From: JACDAE01 sp963744875
GTDB lineage: Bacteria > Chloroflexota > Ktedonobacteria > Ktedonobacterales > Ktedonobacteraceae
Assembly (NCBI GenBank): GCA_963744875.1
Contig: CAVUVQ010000037.1
Coordinates: 1 to 64,000 of the forward strand
DNA: 64,000 nt
Direction: 5' to 3'
Below the pieces are notes generated by a model, which worked only from the letters and a program-made list of their open reading frames with translations, was not told the DNA's origin and ran no database searches. Positions 63,154 to 64,000 of this stretch are shown piece by piece. Both the position numbers and the translations under genes were made by a program. Within the stretch, counting starts at the first letter, position 1, and every line of letters begins with the position of its first letter.

Positions 63154-63822
63154 TTAGTAGTTCGTTCTGGTAGGATCAGTTGGATCAATTGTGCCTGTTG
63201 CAAGATCCTGGTTAGTCGCACCAGTGATGTCGCGATCAGTCATCACGCGTGAGCCGGTCGTATCCGCATATTGGGGCTGGTTAGGATCGTTATACATGGT
63301 GTCGTTCTGTCTCTGTGTCGTAGTGCCCTTCGTGGCTGCACTATCACCATGGAACAGGTAATTCGACGAATTTGGATCAAGCGATCCGGCAGGTGCTTCA
63401 TCAACCATGCGTGCAAAGTGCGTGAGATCGTTCTGTAATGCATTTTCAAAGCGGCTGCCCGTGCCCAGTTTCTCACCAATATCGCCGATAACGCCGGCTG
63501 GTGGATTGTAATTCACATAGACATCGACTTTCGTCTGATTTGAACCAGAGGGTGTGAATGTTACTTTACCAAAGTTATCAAGGCCTTTAGTCGAATGCCA
63601 GCCAATCTGCTGATCTGGAACCCAGTTCTCGTTGACTGCATCCCATTCATGTCGTCCAGCCACCTCGGCGACCCAATGACTATGCTGGTCATCAGAATAA
63701 GTAACCTCTTTGACGAAGCTCATAAATTTGGGAAAGTCGTTAAAGTGTGAGAACAATCCGTATACCTGATGCACAGGTGCATTCACTATTACCTCTGCAT
63801 GATGTTCTGTATAGCTTGCCAT
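63154..63822 (-). CDS. SRPBCC (START/coenzyme Q-binding-like) protein with disordered tail
   Basis: A 222-residue protein. Residues 1-150 have the polyketide cyclase/Coq10-like START fold: EVIVNAPVHQVYGLFSHFNDFPKFMSFVKEV, then WHSTKGLDNFGKVTF. The tail (about 155-222) is Asp, Thr, Asn and Gln-rich and looks disordered. Such proteins bind hydrophobic ligands in a cavity. GGGAG precedes the ATG. Confidence 0.88.
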   Translation of the reverse strand: MASYTEHHAEVIVNAPVHQVYGLFSHFNDFPKFMSFVKEVTYSDDQHSHWVAEVAGRHEWDAVNENWVPDQQIGWHSTKGLDNFGKVTFTPSGSNQTKVDVYVNYNPPAGVIGDIGEKLGTGSRFENALQNDLTHFARMVDEAPAGSLDPNSSNYLFHGDSAATKGTTTQRQNDTMYNDPNQPQYADTTGSRVMTDRDITGATNQDLATGTIDPTDPTRTNY

Positions 63823-63884
63823 AGTATGCTCCCTTCTTTCATTGCATATTTTATCTAAAAATGTATATACGAGGATACTTAGCC

Positions 63885-63907
63885 TCCTTCAAACAAAGAT
63901 TGAAGGA
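63885..63907. promoter_or_regulatory. 8-bp inverted repeat upstream of the SRPBCC gene
   Basis: TCCTTCAA-ACAAAGA-TTGAAGGA lies 63 bp before the minus-strand start. It may be an operator. The rest of the sequence to 64000 shows nothing certain. Confidence 0.35.
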
Positions 63908-64000
63908 AATATCCGTTCACCATGATCATGTATAAATCATACCATACGCAAACACAGAAAATCAACAAATAAAACACTTCAGTACGACTCTAAGCAAATT

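Noticed and set aside
1..64000. tRNA or rRNA genes
   Set aside because: I looked for TTCGA-type T-loops and conserved rRNA segments and found none that fold convincingly.

Overview
The window reads like chromosomal DNA of a soil-type Chloroflexota of the class Ktedonobacteria. I infer this from gene content, the long intergenic spaces, the many dispersed palindromic repeats and the moderate base composition; no rRNA or other marker is present to prove it. I see about 64 protein genes, no tRNA or rRNA, one certain riboswitch, several candidate small RNAs, and one family of related repeats at seven places.

Layout. 1-3.8 kb: an SDR oxidoreductase, a small membrane protein, an orphan phage/plasmid-type D5 helicase, a 71-bp tandem repeat and an ester-cyclase-like protein. 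3.8-12.2 kb: a minus-strand purine (urate) degradation cluster, in transcription order OHCU decarboxylase, uricase, hydroxyisourate hydrolase, allantoate amidohydrolase, allantoinase, a 61-bp tandem repeat, a fused FAD/2Fe-2S dehydrogenase subunit and a frameshifted molybdopterin subunit. It has a near-consensus promoter and is followed by a MerR regulator and a divergent purine-deaminase-like amidohydrolase. 15-29.5 kb: housekeeping and stress genes (MMPL exporter, old yellow enzyme, pentapeptide protein, methyltransferase, HtrA protease, DUF892 protein, glycosyltransferase, histidine kinase, HtpG).

29.5-33.8 kb: an orphan small peptide with a textbook double-glycine leader, a Ser/Thr-rich protein next to a haem-b-type membrane protein, a hydroxyacid dehydrogenase, HxlR and YceI. 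33.8-44 kb: cobalamin salvage (riboswitch-controlled btuF-like lipoprotein, cobU-cobS-cobC, cobT) mixed with a metal permease and a CopZ-like chaperone that face each other across two strong promoters carrying G-tract operators. 44-64 kb: mixed genes (GNAT, secreted protein, WYL regulator, lactonase, apt, ilvC, SWIM protein, mnmA-lepA, MOSC, Rieske oxygenase, AlkZ-like protein, HAD phosphatase, DUF1003, SRPBCC) and two tiny membrane proteins.

Two themes cut across the window. First, a repeat family with the core GTAGGGRCCCGATTG occurs as tandem arrays and as inverted pairs; in places it supplies the last codons of genes. Second, seven otherwise well-preserved genes carry one or two single-base frameshifts, several in short homopolymers. 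This looks more like sequencing or assembly error than gene decay.
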